From CAZZKF01 sp964654995 (GTDB lineage Bacteria > Pseudomonadota > Alphaproteobacteria > CAZZKF01), in contig CAZZKF010000006.1 in NCBI GenBank assembly GCA_964654995.1, positions 3,261 to 67,260 of the forward strand: a stretch of DNA of 64,000 bases, in the 5' to 3' direction. This document shows positions 52,225 through 61,315 of the stretch, piece after piece (positions within the stretch are counted from its first letter, which is position 1; each line of letters opens with the position of its first letter). The notes beneath the pieces are model-generated. The model ran no database searches and was not told where the DNA came from. It saw only the letters and a list, made by a program, of their open reading frames with translations. The position numbers and the translations under genes are program-made.

Positions 52225-53550
52225 TCAAAGACATTCGCCGAAGTGCAGGGGTTGACCAGCAGGAGCATCCGCCAGATCACCTTCCCACATCACGACGTGG
52301 CCGCGGATAATGGTGCCGACCGGCCAGCCGCTCACCCGGCGCCCGGCAAACGGTGTCCAGCCGCATTTGCTGGCGATCCAGTCATCTTCGATCACCTGTT
52401 CGGCCTGCAGATCGACAAGCGTGTAATCGGCATCATAGCCGACCGCCAGCCGGCCCTTGCCGGCGATCCCGAAAATGCGTGCCGGGCCGGCGCTGGTGAC
52501 ATCGACCAGCTGCAACAGCGACAGGCGGCCCTGGTTGGCATGATCGAGGAGCAGCGGCAACAGGGTCTGGACCCCCGGCATGCCAGAGGGCGACTGCGGA
52601 TAATCTCGGGCCTTGGCATCCAGCGTATGCGGCGCGTGATCCGAGCCGACGACATCGACGACACCCAGAAGCAGGCCCCGCCACAAGGCGTGCTGATGCC
52701 GGGCCTCGCGGATTGGCGGGTTCATCTGGGCCTTGGTCCCCAGGGTTTCATAGCACTCCGGCGCCGCCAGTGTCAGGTGCTGCGGCGTGACCTCGACGCT
52801 GGCGATGTCCTTGTGCTCGCTCAGCAGCGCGATTTCCTGGGCGGTGCTGACATGGAGCACATGGATGCGCCGGCGCTCCTCGCCGGCAAGGCGAAGGATT
52901 CGGGTGGTGGCCGAGAGCGCCGTTTCCTCGTCGCGCCATACCGGGTGGTTGCGAACCCCGCGCCGGGCCATGAAGGCGCGGGATTTGAGGCGCGCCTCAT
53001 CTTCGGCGTGGACGGCGACGCGGCGACGCACATTCTGCAGGACCCGGCGGATCGTCTCGTCGTCATCGACCAGCAGGTCACCGGTGGACGAGCCCATGAA
53101 CAGCTTGACGCCGCAACAGCCGGGCAGGCGCTCCAGCATCCCCAGCTGATCGACATTCTCGGCGCTCGCCCCGACATAGAAAGCGTGATCGCACCACATG
53201 CGGCCCCGGGCGCGGGCCAGCTTGTCGGCCAGCGCTTCCGCCGTGGTCGTCGCCGGGCGGGTGTTGGGCATCTCGAAGACGGCGGTGACGCCGCCCAGAA
53301 CGGCGGCCCGGCTGCCGCTTTCCAGGTCTTCCGCCTCCCCCATGCCGGGCTCGCGGAAATGCACCTGGGTATCGATCACGCCGGGCAGCAGGTGCAGGCC
53401 CTGGGCGTCGATTTCACGTTCGGCGGTCGCGGTGCTCAGATCGTCGATGATGGCGGTGCGGCCGTCGATGACACCGACGTCGGCCGGGCTGATCCCGGCG
53501 TGAAAGACGCAGGTCGCCCCACGGATGATCAGGTCGTAATGATCGGCCAT
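52225..53550 (-). CDS. pyrC: Dihydroorotase-like amidohydrolase
   Basis: Class I dihydroorotase-type metal amidohydrolase, 441 aa. Conserved regions: VIDTQVHFREPGMGEAEDLE, FEMPNTRPATTT, GVKLFMGSSTG (Lys expected to be carboxylated), RVAVHAEDEARL, RRIHVLHVSTAQE and VVGSDHAPHT (Asp). The canonical HxH metal motif reads Q62-V-H64, so the first His is Gln. Most other ligands remain. It could still be the pyrimidine enzyme or a related hydantoinase-like paralogue; the specific reaction is uncertain. Confidence 0.8.
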   Translation of the reverse strand: MADHYDLIIRGATCVFHAGISPADVGVIDGRTAIIDDLSTATAEREIDAQGLHLLPGVIDTQVHFREPGMGEAEDLESGSRAAVLGGVTAVFEMPNTRPATTTAEALADKLARARGRMWCDHAFYVGASAENVDQLGMLERLPGCCGVKLFMGSSTGDLLVDDDETIRRVLQNVRRRVAVHAEDEARLKSRAFMARRGVRNHPVWRDEETALSATTRILRLAGEERRRIHVLHVSTAQEIALLSEHKDIASVEVTPQHLTLAAPECYETLGTKAQMNPPIREARHQHALWRGLLLGVVDVVGSDHAPHTLDAKARDYPQSPSGMPGVQTLLPLLLDHANQGRLSLLQLVDVTSAGPARIFGIAGKGRLAVGYDADYTLVDLQAEQVIEDDWIASKCGWTPFAGRRVSGWPVGTIIRGHVVMWEGDLADAPAGQPLHFGECL

Positions 53551-53738
53551 CGGGATGACCCGTCGCCCCCTTGCTGTTTCCGGCCTTCACCATACGGCAA
53601 TCGCCATCCGTTTCAAAGAGTTGGGCCCCAACGATGATGACACCGCCGGGTGATTGACAAGTTCACGCGCCTGGCCTTATCTGGTCGCCGATGCCGGGAC
53701 GTCCTTTTGCCGCCCGAGAGAACAGGAAAGACACCGTC

Positions 53739-54635
53739 ATGCCGAAGTTCGTCAGGCTCCCGGATCGGGGCATTCTGGCCCTTGCCGGCGCCGATGCGCG
53801 CGATTTTCTGCAAGGGCTGATTTCCGCCGACATCAAGCGCCTGGGCCCCGAGTCCGCCGTCTATGCGACGCTGCTCACCCCGCAGGGCCGCCTGCTGTTC
53901 GATTTCTTCCTGATCGAGGCCGGCGGGCGCATTCTGATCGACTGCGAACGTGCCCGGCGCGACGAGCTGGCCGGCAAGCTGACCTTTTACCGGCTGCGCG
54001 CCGAGGTGTCGATCGAGGCGGTCGATGATCTGGCGGTGGCCGCCCTGTTCGGGCCCGGCGCGCTCGAGGCCCTCGGCCTCGACGACCGTCCGGGCGCCGT
54101 GCGCGCACGCGATGGCGGCATCGTCCTGACCGACCCGCGCCGCCGCGGGCTCGGCGCCCGCCTCATCCTGCCGGCCGAGCAGCTCGAGGCGATCGCTGCG
54201 GACGCCGGGGCGGAGCGCGGCGGCGAAGAGGATTACGATCGCCATCGCCTGGCGCTCGGCGTGCCCGACGGCGCCCGCGACATCGCCGTCGGCAAGGACT
54301 ATCTGCTGGAGTGCGGGCTCGATGCATTGAATGCCGTCGATTTCGACAAGGGCTGCTACATCGGCCAGGAGCTCACCGCCCGTACCCACTTCCGCGGCAC
54401 CGTGCGCCGCCGGCTGATCCCGGTCGAGATCGACGGGCCGGCGCCAGCCCCCGGCACACCGATTCTTGCCGGGGATGTGCAGGCGGGCGAGATGCGCTCC
54501 AGCCTCGGCAGCCGCGGACTGGCGATGCTCAAGCTGCGCCATCTCGAGGATGCGGCGCGAAAGGATATCGTGTTCACCGCCGGCAAGGCGCGCATCAGAC
54601 CATTGACTGACCTGGCAAGCGAGCCACGGTCATGA
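53739..54635 (+). CDS. ygfZ: Folate-dependent Fe-S cluster protein YgfZ
   Basis: GcvT-fold protein, 298 aa, from ATG 53739 with AGGAAAG upstream. The signature KGCYIGQELTARTHFRGTVR, containing KGCYxGQE, identifies YgfZ/CAF17, which supports iron-sulfur cluster assembly and uses tetrahydrofolate. Start region MPKFVRLPDRGILALAGADA and FLQGLISADI are typical. Four-nucleotide overlap with tag (ATGA). Confidence 0.94.
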   Translation: MPKFVRLPDRGILALAGADARDFLQGLISADIKRLGPESAVYATLLTPQGRLLFDFFLIEAGGRILIDCERARRDELAGKLTFYRLRAEVSIEAVDDLAVAALFGPGALEALGLDDRPGAVRARDGGIVLTDPRRRGLGARLILPAEQLEAIAADAGAERGGEEDYDRHRLALGVPDGARDIAVGKDYLLECGLDALNAVDFDKGCYIGQELTARTHFRGTVRRRLIPVEIDGPAPAPGTPILAGDVQAGEMRSSLGSRGLAMLKLRHLEDAARKDIVFTAGKARIRPLTDLASEPRS

Positions 54636-55222
54636 CCGCATCGGGCGCCGATGACCGCCGCCGCTGCCCGTGGCCGGGGAGTGACCCCCTGTACGTCGGC
54701 TATCATGACCGGGAATGGGGTGTGCCCGAGCATGATGACCGGGCGCTGTTCGAAAAGCTGATCCTTGACGGCTTTCAGGCCGGGCTCTCCTGGATCACGA
54801 TCTTGCGCAAGCGCGACGCCTTTCGCACCGCTTTCGACGGCTTCGACCCGGCGGCAATTGCGGCATATGATGACACCCGCATCGAGGCCCTGATGGCGGA
54901 CCCCGGCATCGTCCGCAACCGCGCCAAGATCGTCGCCACCGTCGGCAACGCCCGCGCCTGGCTCGAGATCATGGAGTCCGGGCCCGGCAGCTTCGATCAG
55001 TTCCTGTGGCAGTTTACGGACGGTCAAACCATCCAGAACCGCTGGCGCCGGCTCGCGGACCTGCCGGCCGAAACGGCGGAAAGCCGGGCCATGAGCAAGG
55101 CCCTCAAAGCACGCGGCTTTCGTTTCGTCGGCCCGACCATCTGCTATGCCTTCATGCAGGCGGTCGGCATGGTCAACGATCACCTCGTCGACTGCTTCCG
55201 CTACGATGAATGCGCGGCGTGA
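54632..55222 (+). CDS. tag: DNA-3-methyladenine glycosylase I
   Basis: Base-excision enzyme removing 3-methyladenine, 196 aa. RCPWPGSDPLYVGYHDREWG is the diagnostic start, with the zinc-site CPW and YHDxEWG; LILDGFQAGLSWITILRKRD and GPTICYAFMQAVGMVNDHLV are also conserved. Translationally coupled to ygfZ; 3 nt from the convergent eipA stop. Confidence 0.95.
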   Translation: MTASGADDRRRCPWPGSDPLYVGYHDREWGVPEHDDRALFEKLILDGFQAGLSWITILRKRDAFRTAFDGFDPAAIAAYDDTRIEALMADPGIVRNRAKIVATVGNARAWLEIMESGPGSFDQFLWQFTDGQTIQNRWRRLADLPAETAESRAMSKALKARGFRFVGPTICYAFMQAVGMVNDHLVDCFRYDECAA

Positions 55223-55225
55223 AAC

Positions 55226-55816
55226 TCAGAACGGCAGCCAGTTGCGCTTTTCCGAGAACTTGATGTAGCCGAGGTTGGCGCCGGCGCGCAGGCCGACACC
55301 GAGCCGGATCGGGGCCAGAATCACGTCGTCGCGCTGCTGGTAATTGACGCCGATCCCGCCGATGAAATAGAAGCTGCCCTCGACCGCCGGAAAGGTGTGA
55401 AAAATATCTTCGACGTCAGGCAGGTGGTAGACCAGCGTGAACACCTTGGAACCATCGGCGCCGACATCCGGGCCGATCGACGGGCCGCGCCAGTAGACCT
55501 TGCGCTCGCCGAAAATCTTGTGGACCAGCACGCCGTCGCCATAGCGGGCGCCGACGATGAACGCCCCGCCGATGACCTGGCCCTTGATATAGGCGTTGGG
55601 CCGGCCCTGTTCGGCGAACACCTTTTCGATGACCTTGGCCAGCGCTTCCGAGGATTCGCCGAAAAAGCCCGCCGCCTCGGCAAAGATGGTGTCCTGGTCG
55701 AAAGTATCGTCCTCGGCCGCCCCCGCGCCCGATGTCGTCAGGCTCAACCCGAGGATGGCCGCGAAAACCACAAGCAAGGCCCGATCGGTCCACTGTCTCA
55801 GCACCCTCTCTGACAT
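55226..55816 (-). CDS. eipA: Envelope integrity protein EipA (DUF1134)
   Basis: Periplasmic envelope protein, 196 aa. An N-terminal signal peptide (hydrophobic ALLVVFAAILGLSLTTSGAG) precedes a mature part with FGESSEALAKVIEKVFAEQG and RPNAYIKGQVIGGAFIVGAR, typical of DUF1134/EipA, needed for cell-envelope integrity in Brucella and Caulobacter. Normal length. Confidence 0.92.
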   Translation of the reverse strand: MSERVLRQWTDRALLVVFAAILGLSLTTSGAGAAEDDTFDQDTIFAEAAGFFGESSEALAKVIEKVFAEQGRPNAYIKGQVIGGAFIVGARYGDGVLVHKIFGERKVYWRGPSIGPDVGADGSKVFTLVYHLPDVEDIFHTFPAVEGSFYFIGGIGVNYQQRDDVILAPIRLGVGLRAGANLGYIKFSEKRNWLPF

Positions 55817-55910
55817 CGTCGATCAATCCCCTCTGCCGCTCTCACGCCACGTTCGATCCGACAGCCATGGCAGACATCCATGGCAAAATGATGGCAAGGC
55901 CGGAGCGAAA

Positions 55911-56618
55911 TCAGGCTAGGGCCAGGCGGATGCGGCGGTTGCGCCGGCCCTTGTTCTCGATCTTGGTCACCGCGACCGCGCCGATCTCGGCGGTCGAGCG
56001 CACATGGGTGCCGCCGCAGGGCTGGAGGTCGAGACCCTCGATCTCGATCAGCCGCACCCGGCCCTGGCCGGTCGGCGGGCGCACCGACATGGTGCGCACC
56101 AGCTCGGGCCGCGCGGCCAGCTCGGCATCCGTGATCCAGCGGCATTGGATCGCATGGTCTTCGGCAATCAGGCGGTTGAGCTCGGCCTCGATGATCGCCT
56201 TGTCGAGCCCGCCTTCGGGAATGTCGAAATCGAGCCGGCCGACGCCATCGCCGATCTGGCCGCCGGTCACCGCCCCGTCGACCACCGCACACAGAAGGTG
56301 CAGGCAGCTGTGCATGCGCATGCGCTGATAGCGCACCTCCCAGTCGATCTCCAGGGTGACCCGCATGCCGGGGGCGAGAGCGGGTACGTCGCCTTCGGCG
56401 ACATGCAGATGGGCGCCGCTCTCCCGGTCGCGCCGGGTGTCGATGATGGCGATCACCGCGCCGTCCTCGAGGATCAGGCGGCCGCGATCGCCGGGCTGGC
56501 CGCCGCCCAGCGGATAGAAGACGGTGCGGTCGAGCGCGATGCCGCGCGCCTCGACCGCGGTCACCACCGCCTCGCAGCGCCGGGCATAGGCATCCTCGCG
56601 GAACAGCTCCTCGGTCAT
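55911..56618 (-). CDS. Alanyl-tRNA editing protein (AlaX type)
   Basis: Free-standing editing domain that clears mischarged tRNA-Ala, 235 aa. FYPLGGGQPGDRG, HSCLHLLCAV (HxxxH zinc motif) and LQPCGGTHVRSTAEIG (CxxxH) are conserved with the AlaRS editing domain. The ATG at 56618 follows shortly after the third N gap on the minus strand, so the upstream region is unseen but the protein looks complete. Confidence 0.9.
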   Translation of the reverse strand: MTEELFREDAYARRCEAVVTAVEARGIALDRTVFYPLGGGQPGDRGRLILEDGAVIAIIDTRRDRESGAHLHVAEGDVPALAPGMRVTLEIDWEVRYQRMRMHSCLHLLCAVVDGAVTGGQIGDGVGRLDFDIPEGGLDKAIIEAELNRLIAEDHAIQCRWITDAELAARPELVRTMSVRPPTGQGRVRLIEIEGLDLQPCGGTHVRSTAEIGAVAVTKIENKGRRNRRIRLALA

Positions 56619-56641
56619 GGCGCACGCCCCAGCCGGCGCAC

Positions 56642-56741
56642 NNNNNNNNNNNNNNNNNNNNNNNNNNNNNNNNNNNNNNNNNNNNNNNNNNNNNNNNNNN
56701 NNNNNNNNNNNNNNNNNNNNNNNNNNNNNNNNNNNNNNNNN
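56642..56741. other. 100-N assembly gap
   Basis: Exactly 100 unknown bases. It removes the C terminus of the BrkB/YihY gene on the minus strand and the start region of alaX. Confidence 0.99.
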
Positions 56742-58094
56742 TCCGGCCTCAAGGCTCAGCGCCAGGTCCTTGAGCGTTTGCCCCTTGAGCGCCTGTTCGG
56801 TGGCCGCTTCCAGCGCCGTCATCATCTGCTCGATGCCGGGGACCGCCGGCATCCGCGCCGGATTGAGCCGCGGGCCTTCGCCGGCCCGGCGCACCGCATC
56901 GACCGCCTGCTTCACCGGCGTCGTCTCGAACGGGCGGCCCGGCAGGAAGGCCGGCGGATCATCGCCGGTGCGGCGCACCAGGCCGGCTGCCTCCAGCGCC
57001 CCGAGCACGGTTTCCACCGCCTCCACCGGCAGGCTCAGGTGGCGGGCCAGATCGTGCAGCGTCCAGGCCGGCCGGTCGCGGTAGAAATGATCGCCGATCA
57101 GCGCCATGACCATCAGCGCCAGCTTGACCTTGAGGCGGTTGCTCAGACGCACCACCCCGCTCTCGGGCGTCAGATATTCGGGGTGCTGGTGGTAGAAGGC
57201 GATGCTGGCGCCGACCAGCAGGATCAGCCAGCTCACATAGAGCCAGAACATGAAGACGATCAGCGTGGCGAAGGCCGAATAGACAGCGGCGTACTTGGGC
57301 GACTGGGCGACAAAGGTGGCGAACAGCAGCCCCGCCGACTGCCACAGCACGCCGGCGACCAGGGCGCCGACCAGCGCCGAGCCGACGCGCACCCGGGTGT
57401 TCGGCATGAACACGTAGATCAGCGTGAACGCCGCCACCACCATGACATAGGGCAACATCCGGCCGGCCAGGCCGATCAGCCAGCCGAAGGGCTGGATCTG
57501 GGCGAGCCCGGAGACGGCTTCCGAGCCGACAATGGCGGCCGTCAGCCCCATCGACGAAAACACCAGGACCGGGCCGACGATAATCACGCTCAGGTAATCG
57601 CCGAAGCGCTCGGAAATAGAACGATGTTCATGAACGTGCCAGGTGTAGTTGAACGCCTGCTCGATCTTGTGCATCAGCGAAATAACCGTGTAGAACAACA
57701 GGCCCAGACCGAGCGAGCCGATCACTCCGGCCTTGACATTTTCGACAAAACCGATGATGCGCGCCGTAATTTCGGCGCCCTTGTCACCGAGGGGGCTAAG
57801 AAAATTCAGCAGCGCCGGCTCAAGCTGGTTGTGAACGCCAAACGCTTTCAGCACCGAAAAGGCGACAGCGAGGAGCGGCACCAGCGAGAGCAGCGTGGTG
57901 AACACCAGGCTGGTCGCCCGCAGGCTCAGCTGGCCGCTGAGGAAGTCGCGGATGACGGCGAGCGTGATTCGCAGCCCGCCGATCAACCGCGCCTGCCAGC
58001 CGGGGAGGCGCTCGACATCGGCGTCCCAGATCCATGCGCGCAAGCGCCGGCGGTGCGCTGCAATCAGGCTGGGCAGTCCATGAGACATGCGCAT
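56742..58094 (-). CDS. YihY/BrkB family membrane protein, C-terminus lost in gap
   Basis: At least 451 aa of an integral membrane protein with six predicted helices in the first 300 residues: LVFTTLLSLVPLLAVAFSVL, GVIGSLGLGLLFYTVISLMH, LSVIIVGPVLVFSSMGL, MLPYVMVVAAFTLIYVFMP, GALVAGVLWQSAGLLFATFV and TLIVFMFWLYVSWLILLVGA. A long C-terminal cytoplasmic part with a winged-helix-like stretch follows and runs into the N gap. Start ATG 58094; another ATG two codons later is equally possible. Function unknown; many members were named from an RNase BN misannotation. Confidence 0.88.
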
Positions 58095-58178
58095 ATGTTA
58101 TCCGGAAAAACGTCAAAAAAGGCCGAAAAAGCGCGCATTTTGCAGCAAATATGCCTCTTTTCCGTCGCATATGTTATC
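58090..58178. promoter_or_regulatory. Repeated motif in the divergent region before the persulfide dioxygenase gene
   Basis: CGCATATGTTATC occurs twice in direct orientation, at 58090-58102 (overlapping the BrkB start) and 58166-58178. Between them GCATTTTGC (58135-58143) and GCAAATATGC (58145-58154) form an imperfect inverted repeat. This 115-nt AT-rich segment separates divergent genes. In Agrobacterium and Xylella the fused sulfur dioxygenase gene is controlled by the ArsR-family repressor BigR, so operator function is plausible. Confidence 0.5.
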
Positions 58179-58210
58179 AAGACCAACGCCATTGACGGCA
58201 CGGAGGCGTC

Positions 58211-59278
58211 ATGATCGTCCGCCAGTTGTTCGATCCGGCATCCTCGACCTACACCTATCTGCTCGCCGAAGGCACCGGCAGCGAGGCCATCATCATCGAC
58301 CCGGTGCTCGACCGGGTGGACCTCTATCTGCGGCTCCTCGACGAGCTCGACCTGCGCCTCATCAAGGCGGTGGACACCCATGTCCATGCCGATCACATCA
58401 CCGCCCTCGGCGCCCTGCGCGACCGCACCCGCTGCATCACCGTGATGGGCGCCGAGTCCCGGGTCGATTGCGTTTCCATGCGGGTCTCCGACGGCGATCC
58501 GATCGCGGTCGAGGGCATCTCGCTCACCGCCCTTCACACCCCCGGGCACACCGATGATTCCTACTGCTTTCTGGCCGAAGGCCGGGTGTTCACCGGCGAT
58601 ACGCTGCTGATTCGCGGCACCGGGCGCACCGATTTCCAGAACGGCGATGCGCACGCCCAGTATCGTTCGCTGTTCGACAAGCTGCTCACCCTGCCTGACG
58701 AGACGCTGGTCTATCCGGGCCACGACTACAAGGGCGAGACGGTGAGCACCATCGGCGAGGAGCGCCGCTTCAACCCGCGGCTTCAGGTCGCCGGCGAAGA
58801 CGACTATGTCGCGCTGATGAACGGCCTCAAGCTGGACAACCCGCGGATGATGGATGTCGCGGTGCCGGCCAACCTGCGCATCGGCCTCGATCAGGGCGCG
58901 CTGCGGGGGCGCGGCTGGTCGCTGACCGAGGGCGAGGCCCGGGAGCTGCTGGACCGCCCGGGGGTGATGCTGATCGACCTGCGCGATGCCTCGGAGCGCC
59001 GGCGCGACGGCGCCATTCCCGGCTCTCTCCATATTCCGTATCCGGACCTCGCCCGCCATCTCCAGCCCGGCGGCCGGTTGCAGGCGCTGGCCGGCGACGG
59101 CAATGCCGCGCCGATCTTCTATTGTGCGTTTGGCGAGCGCTCGGCGATGGCGGTGCAGGCCGCCCGGGACGCCGGGCTGGCCTCCGCCCGCCACATCGAG
59201 GGCGGGTTCGATGCCTGGGTCCGCGCCGGCGGCGCGATCGCGCCGGTCGATCAGGGCGACGCGGCGGGGCCCAGATAG
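58211..59278 (+). CDS. Persulfide dioxygenase-rhodanese fusion (Blh type)
   Basis: 355 aa in two parts. The N-terminal metallo-beta-lactamase domain (1-235) has THVHADHI (HxHxDH), HTPGHTDDS, FTGDTLLIRGTGRTDFQ and PGHDYKGE, typical of ETHE1 glutathione-persulfide dioxygenase with iron. The C-terminal rhodanese domain (about 245-350) ends with FYCAFGERSAMAVQ carrying the catalytic Cys. Together they handle sulfane sulfur. It overlaps the S9 peptidase gene by 28 nt convergently. Confidence 0.92.
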   Translation: MIVRQLFDPASSTYTYLLAEGTGSEAIIIDPVLDRVDLYLRLLDELDLRLIKAVDTHVHADHITALGALRDRTRCITVMGAESRVDCVSMRVSDGDPIAVEGISLTALHTPGHTDDSYCFLAEGRVFTGDTLLIRGTGRTDFQNGDAHAQYRSLFDKLLTLPDETLVYPGHDYKGETVSTIGEERRFNPRLQVAGEDDYVALMNGLKLDNPRMMDVAVPANLRIGLDQGALRGRGWSLTEGEARELLDRPGVMLIDLRDASERRRDGAIPGSLHIPYPDLARHLQPGGRLQALAGDGNAAPIFYCAFGERSAMAVQAARDAGLASARHIEGGFDAWVRAGGAIAPVDQGDAAGPR

Positions 59279-61230
59279 CGATCCAGAAAGGCCTCGAGCT
59301 CGCGCAGGAACAGGCGCCGGGCGGGCCCATAAGTCACCCGGTGGTCGCTGCCTTCGAGGATCACGAGGCGATGGTCGCGGCCGGCCGCCGCCAGGGCCTC
59401 GGCCATGTTGCGCGATTGCGAGACCAGCACCCGGCGGTCCTGATCGCCGTGGGCGAGCAGCACCGGCACGGTGAAGCGTTCGGCATAGGTGATCGGCGAG
59501 ATCGCCGCCAGCGCCTCCGGCGCCGCCGCCTTGTCGCCCAATGTGATGGTCAGCTCGGCGGCATCGGCGAACGGCGCGCGATCGGCCACCCAGGCGGCGA
59601 GATCGCTGACGCCATTGAGGCTGACCGCGCATTTGATCAGCTCCGGGGTGAGCGCCGCCGCCATCAGCGCCGCATAGCCGCCGTAGCTGCCGCCAACAAT
59701 GCAGATGCGTTCGGGATCGGCGATGCCCCGGGCGATCAGCCAGCGGATGCCGTCGACCAGATCGTCCTGCATGGCCATGCCCCACTGGCCGTGGCCGGCC
59801 TGCTTGAAGGCCCGGCCGAATCCGGTGGAGCCGCGGAAATTCGGCTGGAAGACGGCATAGCCGCGGTTGGCGAGAAACTGGCCGATGAAATAGAAGCGCC
59901 GGGCGATCCGCGACGACGGCCCGCCATGGGGATAGATCACCGTCGGCAAAGGCCGGGCGTCAATCCCAGGCGGCAGGGTCAGATAGGCGGGAATGCGCAG
60001 GCCGTCGCGCGCCTCATAGGCCACCGGGCGCATCTCGGCGAGCGCCGCTTCCGGCAGCTCCGGATAGCGCTGGCCCAGAAGCGTGAAGCGATCCTCGCCC
60101 ACGTCCCAAAGGTAATAGTCGCCGGGGCGCGTCTCGCGGGCCGAGACGACAACATGAAGCCGGCGGTCGCGGCTGCTGCTGATGATCCGGTTGGTGGCAT
60201 CCGGGAAACGGCGATCGAGCAGCGCCTGCCAGGCGCGGTAGCGTTCGTCGAGATAGTGGATGTGCCGGCGATCGACGGTGAACCCGAAACCGAGCACTGC
60301 CCGCGTCGCCCGATCGATGACGACATCCGTGATATCGACATCTTCGCGGCCGAACAGCCTGCGCCCGAAGGTCCGCCGGGCGATATCGAATTCATAGACC
60401 GCCCGCTTGTCCCCGGCATGATCGGATATGACGTAGAGCGTGTTCGAGCCGGCGGCCAGCGCCATCGGCAGGAAAGCCGGGTCGGTGCCGTCCTCATAGG
60501 TGTGAACGGGGACGAATTTCCTGGACCCCACAGGCCGCGCATAGACGGTGATCTCGCGAAACAGCGAGGCGGTGCCCAGACGCACCTCGCCGCCGAGGTC
60601 GGTGATCCACTGCTCGATCCGGTGGCGGCTTTTCTGCACCCTTCGGGCGCGCCCGGTATAGACGTTCATCCGGTAGACATCCGGGTAGCCGAAGCCCTTG
60701 GCCGGCAGCGCCACCAGAATATGTTCGTCGTCTTCGGGCAGCAGATCGACGATGTCGTCCTGAATCTGCACCGGCGCCCGCCCCGGGGGCACCCGCCGCT
60801 CGAGGCGCAGCGGATCGGTGCCATCGAGGTCAACCGCCAGCAGCCGGGTTTCCACAGTCGGGATGTTGCGGCGCAGGCCGGGAAAGCGGATGCCGACCAG
60901 GATGCGCCGATTGTTCACCCAGGTCGCCCAGGCGACCGGCACGGTGCCGAGCCCGACCTCCTTGGCCGGGCCGACGGTGCCGTTCTCGAGGGCACGCACG
61001 AACACCCGGTTGCGCCCGTCGACCGGCGCCAGATGCAGAAGATGGCTGCCATCGGGGGAGAGTTGCGGGAACGACATCGCCGGCAGATGGGCGAACGCCT
61101 CGATCGGCAGGCGCGGCGGCGGCGTCCCGGCCGTCGCCCCGTGTGGCGCCGTGGCAAACAGAAGAGCGACGCTCAGGACCCCGCCGAGGAGCCCTGCCGA
61201 CATCCGCCAGTTACGAAAAGACAAACTCAC
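59251..61230 (-). CDS. S9-family prolyl oligopeptidase/acylaminoacyl-peptidase, exported
   Basis: 659 aa with an N-terminal signal sequence (SAGLLGGVLSVALLFATAPH) suggesting a periplasmic location. A beta-propeller (about 45-400) precedes the alpha/beta hydrolase domain. The catalytic triad is S515 in GGSYGGYAAL, D598 in HGDQDRRV and H630 in EGSDHRV. YPHGGPSSR and FRGSTGFGRAF are further S9 hallmarks. Substrate unknown. Confidence 0.93.
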   Translation of the reverse strand: MSLSFRNWRMSAGLLGGVLSVALLFATAPHGATAGTPPPRLPIEAFAHLPAMSFPQLSPDGSHLLHLAPVDGRNRVFVRALENGTVGPAKEVGLGTVPVAWATWVNNRRILVGIRFPGLRRNIPTVETRLLAVDLDGTDPLRLERRVPPGRAPVQIQDDIVDLLPEDDEHILVALPAKGFGYPDVYRMNVYTGRARRVQKSRHRIEQWITDLGGEVRLGTASLFREITVYARPVGSRKFVPVHTYEDGTDPAFLPMALAAGSNTLYVISDHAGDKRAVYEFDIARRTFGRRLFGREDVDITDVVIDRATRAVLGFGFTVDRRHIHYLDERYRAWQALLDRRFPDATNRIISSSRDRRLHVVVSARETRPGDYYLWDVGEDRFTLLGQRYPELPEAALAEMRPVAYEARDGLRIPAYLTLPPGIDARPLPTVIYPHGGPSSRIARRFYFIGQFLANRGYAVFQPNFRGSTGFGRAFKQAGHGQWGMAMQDDLVDGIRWLIARGIADPERICIVGGSYGGYAALMAAALTPELIKCAVSLNGVSDLAAWVADRAPFADAAELTITLGDKAAAPEALAAISPITYAERFTVPVLLAHGDQDRRVLVSQSRNMAEALAAAGRDHRLVILEGSDHRVTYGPARRLFLRELEAFLDRYLGPAASP

Positions 61231-61315
61231 GAGCCTCCGGCGTTCATACGCCCCGCACGCCGCCGGCCATCAGGCTAGCAGATTCCGGCCGACTTTGCAG
61301 CTTGCGGCGATCGCT

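Noticed and set aside
59122..61278. 718-codon plus-strand open frame opposite the S9 peptidase
   Set aside because: Covers the peptidase gene whose catalytic triad is intact; repetitive Arg/Ala/Gly-rich sequence.
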